The notes: generated by a model from the letters alone, not told the origin. DNA of 64,000 bases from Robiginitalea sediminis (GCF_002198115.1 NZ_NGNR01000001.1:624369-688368), one strand, 5' to 3'. Positions 8,035 to 16,795 are shown, numbered from the stretch's first letter. Translations and numbers: made by a program.

Positions 8035-9042
8035 TTATGCCCCAAGGGCCGCGATAGCTTCCTTGATTTTCCCCTCGAGCTCATCGAGGAGTTCCGGGTT
8101 GTCCAGCAGCAGCGCCTTTACTGCATCGCGTCCCTGACCGAGTTTGGTGTCGCCATAGCTGAACCAGGAACCACTCTTTTTTATGATTTCATAGTTCACA
8201 CCCAGGTCGAGGATTTCCCCGATTTTGGAGATCCCTTCCCCGTACATAATGTCGAATTCAGCAGTTTTAAAGGGCGGGGCCACTTTGTTTTTGACCACCT
8301 TAACCCGGGTTTTGTTCCCCTGAACGTTTCCGTCTGTATCCTTGATCTGGGTAGATCGCCGGATGTCCAGTCGTACGGAGGAATAGAATTTCAAGGCATT
8401 ACCCCCGGTAGTGGTTTCCGGGTTGCCGAACATGACCCCGATCTTTTCCCGCAGCTGGTTAATGAAGATAACCGTACAATGGGTTTTGCTTATGGACCCG
8501 GTGAGCTTCCTGAGGGCCTGGGACATCAGACGGGCATGAAGGCCCACTTTGGAATCCCCCATCTCCCCTTCAATCTCGCTTTTGGGAGTAAGGGCCGCTA
8601 CGGAATCTATGATCACAATGTCAATGGCACCGGAGCGGATGAGGTTATCGGCTATCTCCAAGGCCTGTTCCCCGTGGTCGGGTTGGGAAATAATCAGGTT
8701 GTCGATATCCACACCCAGTTTCTGGGCATAGAAACGGTCGAAGGCGTGCTCGGCATCGATGAAGGCGGCAATACCGCCGGCTTTCTGAGCTTCCGCAATG
8801 GCATGGAGGGTGAGGGTGGTTTTCCCGGAAGATTCCGGCCCGTAGATTTCAATGACCCGGCCCCGCGGGTACCCGCCAACGCCCAGAGCAATATCCAGCC
8901 CAAGGGACCCGGAGGGAATCACTTCCACATCCTGAACCACATCGTCCCCCAGTTTCATAACGGCGCCCTTGCCGTAGGTTTTGTCGAGTTTGTCCAGGGT
9001 GAGTTTCAGGGCTTTAAGTTTCGCGTCTTTTTCGCTGCTCAT
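8035..9042 (-). CDS. recA: Recombinase RecA
   Basis: ATP-dependent strand-exchange protein and coprotease. 335 aa. It carries an N-terminal polymerisation helix, Walker [11 protein letters not shown] (about 68-77), Walker B around [12 protein letters not shown], the DNA-binding loops L1 ([16 protein letters not shown]) and L2 ([20 protein letters not shown]), and a short acidic C-terminal tail. The ATG at 9042 fits the family start. No LexA/SOS box is evident upstream. dprA, a RecA-loading partner, lies about 5 kb away. Confidence 0.99.
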   Translation of the reverse strand: MSSEKDAKLKALKLTLDKLDKTYGKGAVMKLGDDVVQDVEVIPSGSLGLDIALGVGGYPRGRVIEIYGPESSGKTTLTLHAIAEAQKAGGIAAFIDAEHAFDRFYAQKLGVDIDNLIISQPDHGEQALEIADNLIRSGAIDIVIIDSVAALTPKSEIEGEMGDSKVGLHARLMSQALRKLTGSISKTHCTVIFINQLREKIGVMFGNPETTTGGNALKFYSSVRLDIRRSTQIKDTDGNVQGNKTRVKVVKNKVAPPFKTAEFDIMYGEGISKIGEILDLGVNYEIIKKSGSWFSYGDTKLGQGRDAVKALLLDNPELLDELEGKIKEAIAALGA

Positions 9043-9069
9043 CGGTGTACCGGCTTTAAATTAGGAAGG

Positions 9070-9102
9070 CTAAATTACCATTTCTTTTGCTAGAATCACA
9101 AT
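9070..9102 (-). promoter_or_regulatory. Candidate recA promoter
   Basis: The minus strand has TAATTTAG (9070-9077; 7 of 8 to TAnnTTTG) and ATTG (9099-9102) separated by 21 bases, placing transcription start about 20 bases before the recA ATG. Confidence 0.4.
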
Positions 9103-9268
9103 GGCCAAGCAACCTTTTGGCTGCAGTTGCATCTAACCATTGACATCCGTCAGAAAGGACGCAAGTATACGGTACTAAACCGCATTTTGATTTCACTAAA
9201 TTGCTATGAAGGAGAAAGTTTAAGTGCGGTCCTTCGAGCCCCGATTCTCATATCGGGGCTCTTTTTTT
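9103..9268 (+). ncRNA. Possible small RNA ending at a strong terminator
   Basis: There is no convincing gene in this 166-base stretch between recA and trhO, but it ends in a textbook intrinsic terminator on the plus strand (9236-9268). No upstream plus-strand gene exists to need it because recA runs the other way. A short divergent transcript is therefore inferred. It contains one tiny reading frame (MKEKV, 9207-9224). No confident promoter or known RNA family was recognised. Confidence 0.3.
9236..9268 (+). terminator. Intrinsic terminator upstream of trhO
   Basis: A perfect 10-bp stem GAGCCCCGAT/ATCGGGGCTC with a 6-nt loop is followed by seven T. The T-run also supplies the -33 TTTG of the trhO promoter. 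Confidence 0.85.
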
Positions 9269-9298
9269 GCCTGTATTCCAAAGCTTTGCATACATTTG
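9266..9298 (+). promoter_or_regulatory. Promoter of trhO
   Basis: TTTG (9266-9269) and TACATTTG (9291-9298) with a 21-base spacer match the Bacteroidota -33/-7 consensus. The predicted start lies about 30 bases before the ATG at 9336. Confidence 0.65.
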
Positions 9299-9335
9299 CA
9301 CCTCAATATTCTTTTGTCTAACACATTGGTATAGC

Positions 9336-10400
9336 ATGCAACTGTACAATACGTTAAGCGCAAAGGAAAGGGAAGCCCTATTGGACGAGGCCGGGAAAGA
9401 CCGGCTTACGATCTCTTTCTATCAGTATGCGCGCATCGGAAACCCTCAACTATTCAGAGACTACCTGTTTATTCACTGGGACGCACTGGACGTCCTGGGC
9501 CGGATTTATGTAGCCCGAGAGGGCATCAACGCCCAACTCTCCGTTCCGGCAGAGAATTTCCACGCCTTCAAGGCCCATCTGGACAGCATCACCTTCCTCA
9601 ATGGGGTGCGGCTGAATATCGCGGTGGAACAGGACAACAAATCCTTCCTTAAACTCAAGGTCAAGGTGCGTCACAAGATTGTGGCGGATGGGCTTAACGA
9701 CGATGCGTTTGATGTTACCAACAAGGGAATCCATGTCAACGCCGAACAATTCAATGCCCTGATAGAGGACCCCGATGCCATTGTGGTGGATATGCGGAAC
9801 CACTACGAGAGTGAAATCGGGCATTTCGAGTCCGCCATCACCCCGGATGTGGATACCTTCCGGGATTCCCTCGACCAGATTGAGGAGGCCCTAAGCGATT
9901 TCAAGGAGACCAAGAAACTGGTCATGTACTGCACCGGCGGGATCCGCTGCGAAAAAGCAAGTGCCTACTACAAGCACAAAGGCTTTACCCAGGTGTACCA
10001 GCTGGAGGGCGGGATTATCGAGTATACCCGGCAGGTACGGGCCAAGGAACTGGAAAATAAATTCCGCGGCAAGAATTTCGTTTTCGACCGCCGCCGGGCC
10101 GAACGTATTTCGGACGAGGTCATAGCCCATTGCCACCAGTGCGGTAACCCCTGCGACACACACGTTAATTGCGCCAATGAAGGTTGCCACCTGTTGTTTA
10201 TTCAGTGCGAGGATTGCGCCAGGGAAATGGACCACTGTTGTTCGGATGCCTGCAAAGAGGTTGTTGCCCTTCCGCAGGAAGAGCAGAAAAAGCTCCGCAA
10301 AGGCAAACAGAAGAGCAACCTGATTTTCAAAAAAGGGCGTTCTGAGGTGCTGAAGTTCAAGAAGGCCCCGGAGCAGCCGGTTGCCGGGCAGGTGCACTAG
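9336..10400 (+). CDS. trhO: tRNA U34 hydroxylase TrhO (rhodanese family)
   Basis: O2-dependent hydroxylation of wobble uridine 34 to 5-hydroxyuridine in tRNAs, shown for the E. coli YceA/TrhO family. 354 aa from the ATG at 9336; an upstream TTG at 9267 would place the promoter inside the gene. An N-terminal acylphosphatase-like UPF0176 domain (about 20-120) is followed by a rhodanese domain with the active-site loop YCTGGIRCEKAS (Cys near residue 199). A Cys-rich C-terminal region (CHQCGNPCDTHVNCANEGCH, then CEDCA and CC) probably binds zinc. A Lys-rich tail follows. Monocistronic. Confidence 0.93.
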   Translation: MQLYNTLSAKEREALLDEAGKDRLTISFYQYARIGNPQLFRDYLFIHWDALDVLGRIYVAREGINAQLSVPAENFHAFKAHLDSITFLNGVRLNIAVEQDNKSFLKLKVKVRHKIVADGLNDDAFDVTNKGIHVNAEQFNALIEDPDAIVVDMRNHYESEIGHFESAITPDVDTFRDSLDQIEEALSDFKETKKLVMYCTGGIRCEKASAYYKHKGFTQVYQLEGGIIEYTRQVRAKELENKFRGKNFVFDRRRAERISDEVIAHCHQCGNPCDTHVNCANEGCHLLFIQCEDCAREMDHCCSDACKEVVALPQEEQKKLRKGKQKSNLIFKKGRSEVLKFKKAPEQPVAGQVH

Positions 10401-10443
10401 CCGTTCCCGTCAGGCCCCCGACTTCCTTTTTGGCACAGCGTCC

Positions 10444-10471
10444 TTGCAGTGCCGAAATTGTCCTATATTTA
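10444..10471 (+). promoter_or_regulatory. Candidate promoter of the ricT-gldH operon
   Basis: TTG (10444-10446) and TATATTTA (10464-10471; 7 of 8 to consensus) have a 17-base spacer. The leader before the ATG at 10543 would be about 65 bases. Confidence 0.4.
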
Positions 10472-10542
10472 CGGGAGAAATCAAGTATGAACCCAATTCC
10501 GGCCATTGTTACTGCAATTGGCTTGGAATCAACATATAAAGG

Positions 10543-11706
10543 ATGGGGTGTAGCAGTTGTTCAACCGGTTCGGATGGACAGCCGCGCGGGTGTAGGAACA
10601 ATGGAACCTGTGGTTCGGACGGATGCAACAAGCTCACCGTCTTCGACTGGCTTTCCAATATGTCCCTTCCCGCCGGACAACAGGCTTTCGACGCGGTTGA
10701 GGTCAGGTTTAAGAACAGCAGAAAGGAATTTTACCGGAATTCAGAGGGGCTTACCCTCTCCATAGGCGACGTGGTGGCCACCCAGGCCAAATCCGGTCAC
10801 GATGTGGGCATTGTAACCCTAACCGGGGAGCTGGTTCGGGTGCAGATGCGCAGGAAAAAGGAATCCCCGGAAGCCAACCTTCCCAAGATTTATCGCAAAG
10901 CTACCCAACGGGATATCGACAAGTGGCAAAAGTGCCGCGGCCAGGAGGAGGAAATCAAGAAGCGCTCGCGCGAAATGGCGATTATCCTGGGCCTGGACAT
11001 GAAGATTTCCGATGTGGAATTCCAGGGGGATGGCTCCAAGGCGACCTTCTATTATACGGCCGAAGACCGGGTGGATTTCCGCCAGCTCATCAAGGATATG
11101 GCCAAAGCCTTCGGTATCCGGATCGAAATGCGGCAGATAGGCTACCGGCAGGAAGCCCAAAGGCTGGGGGGCATAGGCTCCTGCGGACGGGAATTGTGCT
11201 GCTCTACCTGGCTTACAGATTTCCGCTCGGTGAGCACGGCTGCAGCCCGCTACCAGCAATTGGCCCTTAACCCCCAGAAACTCGCCGGGCAGTGCGGCAA
11301 GCTCAAGTGCTGCCTGAACTACGAACTGGACACCTACCTGGATGCTTTGAAGGACTTTCCGCCCACCGATACCCGGCTACATACCGAAAAAGGGGTGGCC
11401 TTCTGCCAGAAAAGCGATATTTTCAAAGGGGTACTTTGGTTCTCCTACAAGGATGACCCCAGCAACTGGCATACCCTCACCAAGGAACAAGTCCTGGAAA
11501 TCCTCGAAAAGAACGCTAAAAAGGAAAAGGTCAGCAGCCTGGAGGAAGTCGCCTCCCGTAACTTCCAGCAGGACGACCTTACCTTCGAGAACCCGGTAGG
11601 CCAGGACAGCCTCACCCGGTTCGACCGGCCAAAGAAGGGCCGACGCCGCAACAAAAACCGAAACAAGCGGAAAAACCGCTCCAAAGGAAGAGTAAACAAT
11701 GGGTAG
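10543..11706 (+). CDS. ricT: PSP1-domain protein RicT (YaaT-like)
   Basis: 387 aa. In Bacillus, RicT/YaaT forms an Fe-S complex that promotes RNase Y-dependent mRNA maturation; the role in Bacteroidota is not established. The Cys-rich N-terminus (MGCSSCSTG, CRNNGTCGSDGC) is notable. The PSP1 core (about 40-240) has SIGDVVATQAKSGHDVGIV and DMAKAFGIRIEMRQIGYR. The Cys-containing blocks CGRELCCSTW and GQCGKLKCCLNYE probably bind iron-sulfur or zinc. The C-terminal tail from about residue 360 is strongly basic (KKGRRRNKNRNKRKNRSKGR), suggesting RNA contact. Its end overlaps the gldH start by 8 bases, indicating translational coupling. Confidence 0.9.
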   Translation: MGCSSCSTGSDGQPRGCRNNGTCGSDGCNKLTVFDWLSNMSLPAGQQAFDAVEVRFKNSRKEFYRNSEGLTLSIGDVVATQAKSGHDVGIVTLTGELVRVQMRRKKESPEANLPKIYRKATQRDIDKWQKCRGQEEEIKKRSREMAIILGLDMKISDVEFQGDGSKATFYYTAEDRVDFRQLIKDMAKAFGIRIEMRQIGYRQEAQRLGGIGSCGRELCCSTWLTDFRSVSTAAARYQQLALNPQKLAGQCGKLKCCLNYELDTYLDALKDFPPTDTRLHTEKGVAFCQKSDIFKGVLWFSYKDDPSNWHTLTKEQVLEILEKNAKKEKVSSLEEVASRNFQQDDLTFENPVGQDSLTRFDRPKKGRRRNKNRNKRKNRSKGRVNNG

Positions 11707-12184
11707 GCTACTGACAGGATTCTTTATTGTACTGATCGGTATGGGCTGCACGAAGGGTGTCGAATATGCCCAGTACCAGAGCACGGATTCGGGCAGCTGG
11801 CACCGGGACCAAATAATGGAATTCCAGTTTGAACCCGCAGATACCCTGGCACATTACAGCGCCTTTATCCTGTTGCGCAACGACAATGCCTACCCCTACA
11901 GCAACCTGTTTCTCATTGCTGAACGCACCGGCCCGGACGGAGAGTCCCAGCGCGACACCCTGGAATACGAAATGGCGGATCCTGCCGGGAACTGGATGGG
12001 TTCCGGCACCGGGAGCGTGGTGGAAAACAAATTGGGATATATCAAAGACGTCGTTTTTCCCGTTAATGGCGTATATACGGTACGCATTTCCCACGCCATG
12101 AGGCGAAATGGCAGCGTGGAAGGTTTGGAAACCCTCCCGGGCGTACTCGATGTGGGGCTGCAACTGGAATTGAATCAAGAGTAA
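11699..12184 (+). CDS. gldH: Gliding motility lipoprotein GldH
   Basis: 161 aa. GldH is required for gliding in Flavobacterium and is linked to the GldK-N/type IX secretion machinery. The signal peptide with lipobox LIGMGC (Cys near 17) matches the family, as do the beta-rich body (HYSAFILLRNDNAYPYSNLF), DTLEYEMADPAGNWMGSGTG and the terminal DVGLQLELN. It is sandwiched between ricT and the class A PBP gene, with 8-base overlap and 4-base spacing. This ricT-gldH-PBP order is common in Flavobacteriaceae. Confidence 0.92.
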   Translation: MGRLLTGFFIVLIGMGCTKGVEYAQYQSTDSGSWHRDQIMEFQFEPADTLAHYSAFILLRNDNAYPYSNLFLIAERTGPDGESQRDTLEYEMADPAGNWMGSGTGSVVENKLGYIKDVVFPVNGVYTVRISHAMRRNGSVEGLETLPGVLDVGLQLELNQE

Positions 12185-12188
12185 TTCT

Positions 12189-14537
12189 ATGGCAAAGCGA
12201 ACCGTCAAGAAAAAACAAAAGACCTCATTCTGGCCGTTTATCAAGTGGTTCTGGATCCTGTTTGCCACAGGGGTCCTGTTGCTTGCAGCCGTTTTCCTCC
12301 TGGCCTCCTGGGGTGCCTTTGGCGAAATGCCCACCTTCGAGCGCCTGGAGAACCCCCAAACCAACCTGGCCACTGAAATCCTGGCCTCGGACGGTAAAAC
12401 CCTTGGGAAAATATACCTGGAAGAAAACCGGACGGACGTCCCCTTTGGCGAATTGCCGGAGAACCTGGTCAATGCGCTTATCGCCACCGAAGACGCGCGC
12501 TATTACGAACACTCGGGTATCGATGCACGGGGCACCCTGCGGGCCTTTGTTTTTTTGGGCCAGCGCGGTGGAGCCAGTACCATTTCCCAACAGTTGGCAC
12601 GGCAACTTTTTGTGGGGGTGCGTTCGCGCAACCTGATGGAAGCCGTCACCCAAAAGATCAAGGAATGGGTCATTGCTACCCGCCTGGAAAGGAACTACAC
12701 CAAGGACGAGATCATTGCCATGTACCTGAACATTTACGATTTTGGGCACAACGCGGACGGCATCCGCTCCGCGGCCCGGATCTATTTCGGGAAGGAACCG
12801 CGCGACCTCAAGACAGAGGAATCTGCCGTTTTGGTGGGGATGCTTAAAAACTCCTCCCTCTACAACCCGCTCAGACGGGAAGAACTCGTTTTGAACCGGC
12901 GCAACACCGTCCTAGCCCAGATGGAGAAGTACGGCTACCTCACCACGGCAGACCGTGACTCCCTTACGGCCCTGGATATGGACATCAACTACAACCCGGA
13001 AACCCACAGCCAGGGCCCGGCCCCTTATTTCCGGATGTACCTGCAGGGCTGGCTCAAGGATTGGATCGAGAAGAACCCCAAACCGGCCCTGGAAGGGGAA
13101 CGGGACAAGTGGAACATCTACCTGGATGGGCTTAAGGTATATACCACCATCGATTCCCGCATGCAGGCCAACGCCGAAGCCGCCGTTTACGAGCACATGA
13201 AACGCCTGCAGGCGGAGTTTTTCGTCCAGAATACCCCGGAACGAAACCCTACGACCCCTTTCCTGGAATTGGAATCTGAGGAAATCCGTACCATCATGGA
13301 GCGGGCCATGAAGAACTCCGAGCGCTGGCGGGTAATGAAGCGGGACGGCTACTCCGAAGAGGAAATCCGCAGTTCCTTCAACCAGAAAACCGAGATGACC
13401 GTCTTCGACTGGACGGCCGCTCCTACGTACGAGAAGGACACGGTCATGACCCCCATGGACTCCATCCGTTACTACAAGACCTTCCTGCGGGCGGCCATGA
13501 TGTCCATGGAGCCCCAGACCGGCCATGTAAAGGCCTGGGTGGGCGGGATCAACTACCGCCATTTTCAGTACGACAACGTCATCCAGGGCGCCCGCCAGGC
13601 AGGCTCCACCTTTAAGCCTTTCGTCTATGCGGCCGCCATTGACCAGTTGCGCCGCTCCCCCTGCGACGAATTGCCGGATACCCAATACTGCATCGAGGCC
13701 GAAAAGCACGGCAACCCGGAACCCTGGTGCCCCAAGAACTCCGATGGGAAGTATTCCGGTAAAAGCTATACCCTCAAGGCAGCCCTGGCCAATTCGGTGA
13801 ACACCGTTACGGCCCAGCTGATAGATGAGGTAGGGCCCAAGCCCGTTGTGTCCATTGTGAAAAACCTGGGGCTGACCCGGGAAATCCCGGAAGTACCCTC
13901 CATAGCCTTGGGTACCCCGGACTTCAACGTCTATGAGATGGTAGGCGCCTACGGGGCCTTTGCCAACCAGGGCGTGTATGTTAAACCGGTCATGGTTACC
14001 CGGATCGAGGACCGCAATGGGACCGTGCTCTATGAATACACCCCGGAGACCAAGGACGTCCTGAGCCAGGATGTGGCCTATGCCATGGTGGACCTCCTTA
14101 AAGGGGTTACCGAGGGCGGGTCCGGTACCCGGTTGCGCCATTCCTTCAATGTGAACAACACCGTTTACAAGGAGATCATTACCGGGTATCCCTATTCCTT
14201 TGAAAACCCCATCGCCGGAAAAACCGGGACGACCCAGAACCAGAGTGACGGGTGGTTTATCGGAATGGTGCCCAACCTGGTAACCGGGGTTTGGGTAGGC
14301 GGGGAGGACCGCGCCACCCACTTCCGCAGTATCCTCTACGGACAGGGCGCTTCCATGGCCCTTCCCATCTGGGGCCTCTACATGAAGGCCAATTACGCCA
14401 ACCCGGACCTGGAGGTCTCTACGGAGGACTTCGAAGCCCCTGAGGAACTCAGTATCCGGGTGGATTGCAACAAGCCCGTGGAGGAGGAAGAGGAAATCGA
14501 CGACCTGGAAGACGATTTGGACGATATCGATTTTTAA
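12189..14537 (+). CDS. Class A penicillin-binding protein (PBP1A-like)
   Basis: Bifunctional peptidoglycan synthase: glycan polymerisation plus crosslinking in the periplasm. 782 aa. It has a basic cytosolic start, then a membrane anchor at about 17-40. The GT51 glycosyltransferase domain (about 65-235) has the catalytic motif ATEDARYYEHSGID and RGGASTISQQLARQLF. The transpeptidase domain (about 410-720) has the nucleophile loop GSTFKPF (SXXK), SVN (ANSVNTVTAQL) and KTGTT. A very acidic tail follows (EEEEEIDDLEDDLDDIDF). It starts 4 bases after gldH and completes that operon. Confidence 0.96.
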   Translation: MAKRTVKKKQKTSFWPFIKWFWILFATGVLLLAAVFLLASWGAFGEMPTFERLENPQTNLATEILASDGKTLGKIYLEENRTDVPFGELPENLVNALIATEDARYYEHSGIDARGTLRAFVFLGQRGGASTISQQLARQLFVGVRSRNLMEAVTQKIKEWVIATRLERNYTKDEIIAMYLNIYDFGHNADGIRSAARIYFGKEPRDLKTEESAVLVGMLKNSSLYNPLRREELVLNRRNTVLAQMEKYGYLTTADRDSLTALDMDINYNPETHSQGPAPYFRMYLQGWLKDWIEKNPKPALEGERDKWNIYLDGLKVYTTIDSRMQANAEAAVYEHMKRLQAEFFVQNTPERNPTTPFLELESEEIRTIMERAMKNSERWRVMKRDGYSEEEIRSSFNQKTEMTVFDWTAAPTYEKDTVMTPMDSIRYYKTFLRAAMMSMEPQTGHVKAWVGGINYRHFQYDNVIQGARQAGSTFKPFVYAAAIDQLRRSPCDELPDTQYCIEAEKHGNPEPWCPKNSDGKYSGKSYTLKAALANSVNTVTAQLIDEVGPKPVVSIVKNLGLTREIPEVPSIALGTPDFNVYEMVGAYGAFANQGVYVKPVMVTRIEDRNGTVLYEYTPETKDVLSQDVAYAMVDLLKGVTEGGSGTRLRHSFNVNNTVYKEIITGYPYSFENPIAGKTGTTQNQSDGWFIGMVPNLVTGVWVGGEDRATHFRSILYGQGASMALPIWGLYMKANYANPDLEVSTEDFEAPEELSIRVDCNKPVEEEEEIDDLEDDLDDIDF

Positions 14538-14578
14538 ATCCGATTCCGGCTTCGTAACTTCAGGGAAGCAACACCAAT

Positions 14579-15280
14579 ATGATACGGAAAACAGTAGCTA
14601 ATGCACGGGAAGCCCTGCAAGGGGTGTCCGACGGGATGACCCTTATGTTAGGGGGCTTCGGGCTTTGCGGCATTCCCGAAAACGCCATTTCCGAACTGGT
14701 GCGGCTCGGAGTCCGGGACCTCACCTGCATCAGCAATAACGCCGGGGTAGACGACTTTGGCCTGGGCCTGTTGTTGCAGCAACGGCAGGTCCGGCATATG
14801 ATTTCCTCCTATGTGGGGGAAAACGACGAATTTGAGAGGCAGATGCTCAGCGGCGAGCTGCAGGTGACCCTGACCCCCCAGGGGACTTTAGCCGAAAAAT
14901 GCCGTGCCGCCCAGGCCGGGATCCCGGCATTCTTCACCCCGGCCGGGTATGGGACCGAGGTAGCCGAAGGCAAGGAAACCCGGGAGTTCAACGGCAAGAT
15001 GTACGTGATGGAGGAGGCCTTCAAGGCCGATTTCTCTTTTGTTAAGGCGTGGAAGGGGGACGAGGCCGGAAACCTCATTTTCAAGGGGACTGCCCGGAAC
15101 TTTAACCCCTGTATGTGCGGGGCGGCGAAGGTTACCGTGGCCGAGGTGGAAGAACTACTCCCGGCAGGAGCCCTGGACCCCAACCAAATCCACATCCCCG
15201 GGATTTTTATCCAACGGATCTTCCAGGGGGATGGATATGAGAAAAGGATTGAGCAGCGGACGGTGCGCCAGAGAACTTAA
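14579..15280 (+). CDS. scoA: 3-oxoacid CoA-transferase subunit A
   Basis: Transfers CoA between succinyl-CoA and acetoacetate (or a related acid) together with subunit B. 233 aa, normal for the alpha subunit. It carries the CoA-transferase family I signature [13 protein letters not shown] (about 22-34) and [12 protein letters not shown]. The C-terminus [12 protein letters not shown] is typical, so the protein is complete although an inserted cassette begins at its stop codon. The B-subunit gene, normally immediately downstream, is displaced by about 520 bases. Confidence 0.94.
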   Translation: MIRKTVANAREALQGVSDGMTLMLGGFGLCGIPENAISELVRLGVRDLTCISNNAGVDDFGLGLLLQQRQVRHMISSYVGENDEFERQMLSGELQVTLTPQGTLAEKCRAAQAGIPAFFTPAGYGTEVAEGKETREFNGKMYVMEEAFKADFSFVKAWKGDEAGNLIFKGTARNFNPCMCGAAKVTVAEVEELLPAGALDPNQIHIPGIFIQRIFQGDGYEKRIEQRTVRQRT

Positions 15281-15314
15281 TGTGCAAATGTGCAAATGTG
15301 CAAATGTGCTAATT
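15279..15314 (+). repeat. Left inverted-repeat arm of cassette
   Basis: Four tandem units of an 8-base motif (TGTGCAAA, the last ending TGTGCTAA) overlap the scoA stop codon. The 36 bases match the reverse complement of 15757-15792 at 32 of 36 positions by my count, with 25 of 27 in the inner portion. Confidence 0.8.
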
Positions 15315-15394
15315 AGTATCGATCTGCGCCATGAAGGTGATGGGAAGTTGCATTATGTTATTACATCTTAAGGGGCTAATGGCTTTGATGTTCT

Positions 15395-15748
15395 ATGAGC
15401 TCCCGGAATCAGAATGTGATCGTTGAAAAGGTTTTCAAATTTTCTTTGGAATTAATTCCGTTTACAGAAGCTCTTAGAAATGCCGGCAAGTATGAGATGA
15501 GCGTTCAATTATTCAAAAGCGGCACATCTATCGGGGCCAATGTTTTTGAATCTCAGAGCGCAGAGAGTAAGCAGGACTTCATCCACAAATTGAAAATAGC
15601 ATCTAAGGAAAGCGAAGAAACAAAGTATTGGCTAAAGTTATGTGCTGCTTTAAAGGCCTACCCTAAACCAAACAAAGATTTATTATCCGAGTTGATCGAA
15701 ATACAAAAAATCCTGGCAAGTATTATAAGTACCAGTAAACGGAATTGA
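15395..15748 (+). CDS. Four-helix-bundle protein (S23/IVP/Avd-like)
   Basis: 117 aa, all-helical, of the family found as intervening-sequence proteins in 23S rRNA genes and as Avd in diversity-generating retroelements. Recognisable segments are NVIVEKVFKFSLELI, QLFKSGTSIGANVFESQSA (the family's signature turn between helices 2 and 3), DFIHKLKIASKESEETKYWL and a last helix ending ILASIIST. Base composition is more AT-rich than scoA and scoB. It stands alone between the two subunit genes inside an inverted-repeat pair, with no reverse transcriptase nearby. It therefore looks like an inserted cassette rather than an operon member. Nucleic-acid binding is plausible but unproven. Confidence 0.88.
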   Translation: MSSRNQNVIVEKVFKFSLELIPFTEALRNAGKYEMSVQLFKSGTSIGANVFESQSAESKQDFIHKLKIASKESEETKYWLKLCAALKAYPKPNKDLLSELIEIQKILASIISTSKRN

Positions 15749-15756
15749 ACCTATAG

Positions 15757-15792
15757 AATTAGCACATTAGCACATTTTCACATTAGCAAATT
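15757..15792 (+). repeat. Right inverted-repeat arm of cassette
   Basis: Reverse complement of the left arm at 15279-15314 (32 of 36). It ends 6 bases before the scoB start codon, so the whole 514-base element replaces the scoA-scoB junction. Confidence 0.8.
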
Positions 15793-15798
15793 CAAACC

Positions 15799-16452
15799 AT
15801 GCTCGATAAAAACGGAATCGCCAAACGCATCGCCAAGGAAGTCCAGGACGGATATTACGTAAACCTGGGTATTGGGATTCCCACCCTGGTAGCCAATTTC
15901 GTGCGGGACGATATTTCGGTGGAATTCCAGAGCGAAAACGGGGTGCTCGGCATGGGGCCCTTCCCCTGGGAGGGAGAGGAGGACCCGGACCTGATCAATG
16001 CAGGCAAACAAACCATTACAACTTTGCCCGGGGCTTCCTTTTTCGATTCCGCCTTAAGTTTTTCCATGATCCGGGGAAGGCATGTAGACCTTACCATTTT
16101 AGGGGCTATGGAGGTGGCCGATAACGGGGACATCGCCAACTGGAAAATCCCCGGGAAGATGGTCAAGGGGATGGGCGGTGCTATGGATCTGGTAGCTTCT
16201 GCGGAAAATATCATCGTTGCCATGATGCACACCAACAAGGCCGGGGAGTCCAAACTGCTGAGCCGGTGTACCCTGCCCCTTACCGGGGTGGGATGCGTCA
16301 AAAAAATAGTGACCAATCTGGCTGTACTTGAGGTAACCCCTGAAGGCTTCCTGCTCCTGGAGCGGGCACCCGGAGTATCGGTTGCGGCCATTCAGGAGGC
16401 CACCGAAGGCCGGCTGGTGGTGCCGGATTCCGTGCCGGAAATGGCGCTTTGA
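15799..16452 (+). CDS. scoB: 3-oxoacid CoA-transferase subunit B
   Basis: Catalytic beta subunit partner of ScoA. 217 aa. It shows GYYVNLGIGIPTLVANFV and the active-site glutamate in FQSENGVLGMGPFP (Glu near residue 46), which forms the glutamyl-CoA thioester in this family. DLTILGAMEVADNGDIANW and the C-terminal GVSVAAIQEATEG are typical. Translation must start downstream of a potential long hairpin between the cassette arms, which could change its expression relative to ScoA. Confidence 0.94.
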   Translation: MLDKNGIAKRIAKEVQDGYYVNLGIGIPTLVANFVRDDISVEFQSENGVLGMGPFPWEGEEDPDLINAGKQTITTLPGASFFDSALSFSMIRGRHVDLTILGAMEVADNGDIANWKIPGKMVKGMGGAMDLVASAENIIVAMMHTNKAGESKLLSRCTLPLTGVGCVKKIVTNLAVLEVTPEGFLLLERAPGVSVAAIQEATEGRLVVPDSVPEMAL

Positions 16453-16620
16453 TCCCAAAGCCCTGACATCCGTTCGTCGATGTCGCAAAAAACATCCGGG
16501 GTTTGACCACAAAAGCCCTGGAATTCACAACATTCCTCAGGTTTTTTCCCTTGTGCTTTCTATATTAGGGCGACGGTTTCAGACCGCAGTTTTCGAACAT
16601 CCCACAAACCAAATCGAGCT

Positions 16621-16728
16621 ATGGAATCGCAAGTGAATCAAATGCCGAAGCAAAAGGAAGTCCAGGTCTACCACAACGACTTTATCAGTGGTATGCTTCG
16701 CCTGGCAAAGAAATTGTTTATGCTTTAG
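16621..16728 (+). CDS. Small protein of 35 residues, unknown
   Basis: The reading frame ATG 16621 to TAG 16728 encodes a basic, amphipathic peptide: MESQVNQMPKQKEVQVY, then HNDFISGMLRLAKKLFML. It is followed after 20 bases by a strong terminator and stands alone in a 355-base interval, so it has the layout of a real small gene. The C-terminal half could form a membrane-associated helix. I recognise no family. Coding status is uncertain. Confidence 0.45.
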   Translation: MESQVNQMPKQKEVQVYHNDFISGMLRLAKKLFML

Positions 16729-16748
16729 TCGTTTACATGTCTTAGGAG

Positions 16749-16773
16749 GCCCCTCCCCGGAGGGGCTTTTTTT
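16749..16773 (+). terminator. Intrinsic terminator after small ORF
   Basis: GCCCCT/AGGGGC stem (16749-16754 with 16761-16766), 6-nt loop, followed by seven T. Confidence 0.85.
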
Positions 16774-16795
16774 ATGCCCGTATTTCATTGTTCCC

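Noticed and set aside
9226-9262. tRNA-like T-arm (TTCGAGCCC) before trhO
   Set aside because: No acceptor, D or anticodon arms can be built around it; the segment is the stem of an intrinsic terminator.
12912-14321. 469-codon frame antisense to the PBP gene
   Set aside because: A shadow of a GC-rich gene; the plus strand has complete catalytic motifs.
15281-15310. Possible CRISPR-like or simple satellite array of TGTGCAAA
   Set aside because: Units are only 8 bases without spacers, and the array has an inverted partner at 15757-15792; it is better read as one arm of an inverted repeat.
15395-15748. Diversity-generating retroelement (Avd-like protein)
   Set aside because: No reverse transcriptase, template repeat or variable repeat is present nearby; only the four-helix fold is shared.
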